Shown piece by piece: positions 32,633-34,838 of a stretch of 34,838 nucleotides of DNA. The stretch spans positions 1 through 34,838 of the forward strand of contig DJVY01000197.1 of assembly GCA_002440885.1 (NCBI GenBank), given 5' to 3'. The position numbers were made by a program, and so were the translations under genes. This stretch comes from Bacteroidales bacterium UBA6244 (GTDB taxonomy: Bacteria; Bacteroidota; Bacteroidia; Bacteroidales; F082). Position 1 is the first letter of the stretch; every line of letters begins with the position of its first letter. A model generated the notes under the pieces. That model was not told the DNA's origin and did no database searches. It saw nothing but the letters and a program-made list of their open reading frames with translations.

Positions 32633-33688
32633 ATGACTAAGAAAAAAATTAAATTACCTACTCCAAACTTGCGTGGAATACTTCAAATAGCATTTATCAT
32701 GGCCAGCATTGCCTCCTTGTGGTTTGTTCCGTGGATATTGGTGAGGGCGTGGATAATGCCGCTGCCGGATACGGTTCAGGAACAACTGGAGGAAGGCATT
32801 GGTTATGGGTTTGATGGCATGATTGTTTACGTGGACCAAGCCGGTAAGCCGCCTGAGTTTTACGCCGCAGGCTGGTACGACCGAAAAAATAAAATTCCTG
32901 CCTACCCGCAAGCTTTATTCAAAATTGCCAGCATCACCAAACTGTATATTGCCGTTGCTACAACAAAATTGATAAAAGACGGGCGTTTGTCGTTGGATAG
33001 TACACTCGCTCATTATTTTCCGGAATTGGCCGGAAGAATTGAACATGCCGACCAGATCACCTTGCGCATGATGCTGCAACACCGAAGCGGTATTCCCAAC
33101 TTTGTTGATCATCCGGATTTTTGGATAAAACCGCCAAAAAACAGGCAAGAAACGCTTGAGTATGCCCTGGATCTGCCAGCCGATTTTAAACCAGGTAAAG
33201 ATTATGGCTATTCGAATACCAATTATATGTTGATTGAAGACCTCATAGATAGTACGTTAGGATATCCCCACCAACAATATTTAAAGGAGGAAGTTTTAAT
33301 TCCTCTTGGACTGAAAAATACTTTCGGTTCGCTGAATGAAGTTAATGTCGACGATGTGATGAGTGGTTATTATGTTGGAGTTGAAAAGGATTTTAAGTAT
33401 GAAAACACAGGTTTAATGTTGGCTACAGCTGAGGATGTGGGAAAATTCCTGAGGGCATTAAACGAAGGCTCAGTGTTTGATGAAGGAGAGCAGGAAATCT
33501 ATTCCTCTATTTACGTTTACGAACATACGGGTCTGCTTGCCGGATACCAAAGCATTGCCAAATACCACAAGGATATTGACGCGGTTGTCATTCAATTCAA
33601 CAACACCACCAACTTTAACGGATACGACTGGAATTTGGCCGAAATCATCTATAATCGAGTTGTTAAAATTGTCAGGAAACGGAACTAA
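32633..33688 (+). CDS. Membrane-anchored class C beta-lactamase-like serine hydrolase
   Basis: A 351-residue enzyme with a basic N-terminus and a membrane anchor (about 14-38), no lipobox. Catalytic marks of the PF00144 family: Ser100-Ile-Thr-Lys103 (KIASITKLY), LQHRSGIPNF, Y-S-N in DYGYSNTNYM and H-T-G in YEHTGLLAGYQ. ATG 32633 is chosen because GAGGA precedes it; an in-frame TTG at 32624 is less likely. Third serine hydrolase of this family in the window, but on the opposite strand, with its own promoter at 32564-32596, and without close similarity of N-terminus to the other two. Peptidase or esterase acting outside the inner membrane; substrate unknown. Confidence 0.92.
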   Translation: MTKKKIKLPTPNLRGILQIAFIMASIASLWFVPWILVRAWIMPLPDTVQEQLEEGIGYGFDGMIVYVDQAGKPPEFYAAGWYDRKNKIPAYPQALFKIASITKLYIAVATTKLIKDGRLSLDSTLAHYFPELAGRIEHADQITLRMMLQHRSGIPNFVDHPDFWIKPPKNRQETLEYALDLPADFKPGKDYGYSNTNYMLIEDLIDSTLGYPHQQYLKEEVLIPLGLKNTFGSLNEVNVDDVMSGYYVGVEKDFKYENTGLMLATAEDVGKFLRALNEGSVFDEGEQEIYSSIYVYEHTGLLAGYQSIAKYHKDIDAVVIQFNNTTNFNGYDWNLAEIIYNRVVKIVRKRN

Positions 33689-33711
33689 ACGGGTTGTCCT
33701 CCAAAATGCAG

Positions 33712-33729
33712 CCCTGATGGCCATCAGGG
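33712..33729. repeat. Perfect 18-base palindrome after the serine hydrolase gene
   Basis: CCCTGATGGCCATCAGGG is its own complement. It starts 23 bases after the stop at 33688. As RNA it can form a seven-base-pair hairpin with a GGCC loop; no T-run follows, so it is a weak terminator candidate or a protein-binding site. Confidence 0.6.
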
Positions 33730-33783
33730 GAATGAAAGATCTCTTTTGTTTTGCTGGTGAGTGGATTGGCATTGCAGAGCGAG

Positions 33784-33815
33784 CGGGTTTGTGTCCTTCC
33801 GGGTTTGTGTCCTTC
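33784..33815. repeat. 16-base perfect tandem duplication
   Basis: CGGGTTTGTGTCCTTC occurs twice head-to-tail without spacer (33784-33799 and 33800-33815). Sixteen bases is not a multiple of three, consistent with non-coding DNA. Confidence 0.8.
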
Positions 33816-34037
33816 CGACCGACGATAGGAGCGGAGGAAATTATCTATATTTGGTTTGATACCGAAGCGGTTGGTGCGACAGATGGGATGACCCTAACTT
33901 GTTTAGTTGACTCTGGAATGCTAGGAAATCGAGGGATTGTTGTTGAGACTCTTCTCCGAGGCGGCTCAGGATAACACGAAATCAATCCTCAATATTAAAA
34001 TTTAAAACTTTCCAGTATATCCGTCTTTCCTGAAAAA

Positions 34038-34829
34038 TCATTCAAGCTGTTTTATGAATTTGGATAGGGCTTTATTTACCTTATTTAAATCAAATGCATC
34101 GGCATCGAAGCGGTTAACGCCGAACCATTCTTTGTAGTGCTTATGCTCAGGGTGTTTGCGGTCGGAAATGGCCTCCTTGAATGTTTGAAAGCCCCATGGT
34201 CCTCCGCAGTCTTCGGGCGGAGATTGGCCTTGGCCTTTTTTAACCAACGGAACTATAGTGATCTCCGGATGAATTTTTTCCAGGGTGATTTCATGTGTCC
34301 AGTCGTCACCAAAATCATAGATGTATATAAATTTCTGTTTTTCCTTCACAAAAATATCAAACAATCGGGTTTCATCACTTTCCATGTATTCGTTGCGCCT
34401 ATCACCCTCATCGTATTCATCAATGTTTTTGATGATGGGTGACGAGCCGTAGCCCTTGGGTGAGAACTGAAACAAATGGGCGTTCTCCCACCCGAAGGCG
34501 ATTTGTAATACATAGTGGAAGTCAGTAAAGGTCAAAAATGAAGGCACGAGTATACGTCTCCAAACCATTGGATTGGTGACATTTCTTAGCTTTATTTTAA
34601 ATTGAAAGGTTTTTGTATTTAATAGCAACTCGCTCAGAAACTCTTCATCAAACTCATCATCAAACTCATCATCAAGAAAATCTTCCGGGAGATCTTCGAT
34701 GGTATAATAATTGCCTTTTCCAACTTTTTTTTCCAGCATCGAAATCATTTTGGCTGCCTTTACCGGGTCTTCTTCCATCGTCACGTCAATACAAGGCTTG
34801 CCGTTGTACCCACATTCAATATCAAGCAT
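34038..34829 (-). CDS. Plasmid pRiA4b ORF-3-like family protein
   Basis: At least 263 residues. The C-terminal ~190 residues match the pRiA4b ORF-3 family (PF07929): FQFKIKLRNVTNPMVWRRIL, then FGWENAHLFQF, IYIYDFGDDWTHEITLE and SPPEDCGGPWGFQ. Function of the family is unknown. The N-terminal part has a very acidic run (DDEFDDEFDEEF) encoded by a near-perfect 12-base repeat around 34645-34680. The start may be ATG 34829, but the frame is still open to the window edge, three codons further, so the true start could lie outside. Leftward, convergent with the serine hydrolase; neighbours beyond the edge unknown. Confidence 0.88.
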   Translation of the reverse strand: MLDIECGYNGKPCIDVTMEEDPVKAAKMISMLEKKVGKGNYYTIEDLPEDFLDDEFDDEFDEEFLSELLLNTKTFQFKIKLRNVTNPMVWRRILVPSFLTFTDFHYVLQIAFGWENAHLFQFSPKGYGSSPIIKNIDEYDEGDRRNEYMESDETRLFDIFVKEKQKFIYIYDFGDDWTHEITLEKIHPEITIVPLVKKGQGQSPPEDCGGPWGFQTFKEAISDRKHPEHKHYKEWFGVNRFDADAFDLNKVNKALSKFIKQLE

Positions 34830-34838
34830 CTCAATGTC

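Larger units (their letters stand above)
33689..34037. other. Intergenic region with palindrome and tandem repeat
   Basis: This 349-base gap between convergent genes has no gene that I can support: one rightward frame stays open to 33974 but resembles nothing and lacks a start signal. It is less AT-rich than other gaps here and carries an 18-base palindrome (33712-33729) and a 16-base tandem duplication (33784-33815), so it may be a dispersed intergenic element. Confidence 0.55.

Noticed and set aside
33477..33974. Rightward frame running from inside the serine hydrolase gene to 33974
   Set aside because: It starts inside a well-supported gene in another frame, resembles no family and crosses a 16-base tandem duplication; treated as non-coding.

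Overview
The window reads as chromosomal DNA of a member of the Bacteroidota. Three things point there: a type IX secretion sorting domain on the large beta-propeller protein at 23584-26199, several -7 boxes of the form TAnnTTTG typical of this phylum with few Shine-Dalgarno sequences, and the general gene style (LytS/LytTR pairs, TPR-HTH regulators, many lipoproteins). The CoA-acylating aldehyde dehydrogenase would fit an anaerobe or fermenter, but the sequence does not prove this. No tRNA, rRNA, CRISPR array, IS element or origin was seen.

Layout. 1-1628 (-): O-antigen ligase/polymerase-like membrane protein, cut by the window edge. 2050-8852 (+): a run of six genes: a free STAS protein, an RsbW-like kinase, a substrate-binding protein with three tandem binding domains, a STAS-fused protein, an ABC permease and an ABC ATPase (TrpXYZ-like family). 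9143-12171 (-): a second operon of aldehyde dehydrogenase, STAS protein and a protein with an AlbA_2/Schlafen-type domain. 12398-17320 (+): NMT1/THI5-like binding lipoprotein, Cache-HAMP-GAF histidine kinase, and a response regulator fused to a PP2C phosphatase. 17469-20373 (-): a LytS-type kinase and LytTR regulator. 20504-22961 (-): alpha/beta hydrolase, small membrane protein, outer-membrane barrel. 22962-23583: a gene graveyard holding two 3'-end remnants of genes that are intact elsewhere in the window. 23584-30441 (-): T9SS propeller protein, two class-C beta-lactamase-like lipoproteins and a TPR-HTH regulator. 30661-32465 (-): tandem-Cache lipoprotein and a seven-helix membrane protein. 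32633-33688 (+): a third beta-lactamase-like serine hydrolase. 34038-34829 (-): a pRiA4b ORF-3-like protein.

The most interesting part is 2-17.3 kb. It holds all parts of a partner-switching relay (three STAS proteins with a conserved candidate phospho-serine, one RsbW-like kinase, one phosphatase under two-component control) but no sigma factor. Instead the STAS proteins are embedded in an ABC transporter operon and in an aldehyde dehydrogenase/AlbA_2 operon. My inference is a ligand-sensing relay: binding lipoprotein and Cache kinase, then the PP2C response regulator, then dephosphorylation of the STAS proteins, with output on transport and on the aldehyde dehydrogenase/AlbA_2 operon. The connection between the operons is inferred from proximity and matching biochemistry only.
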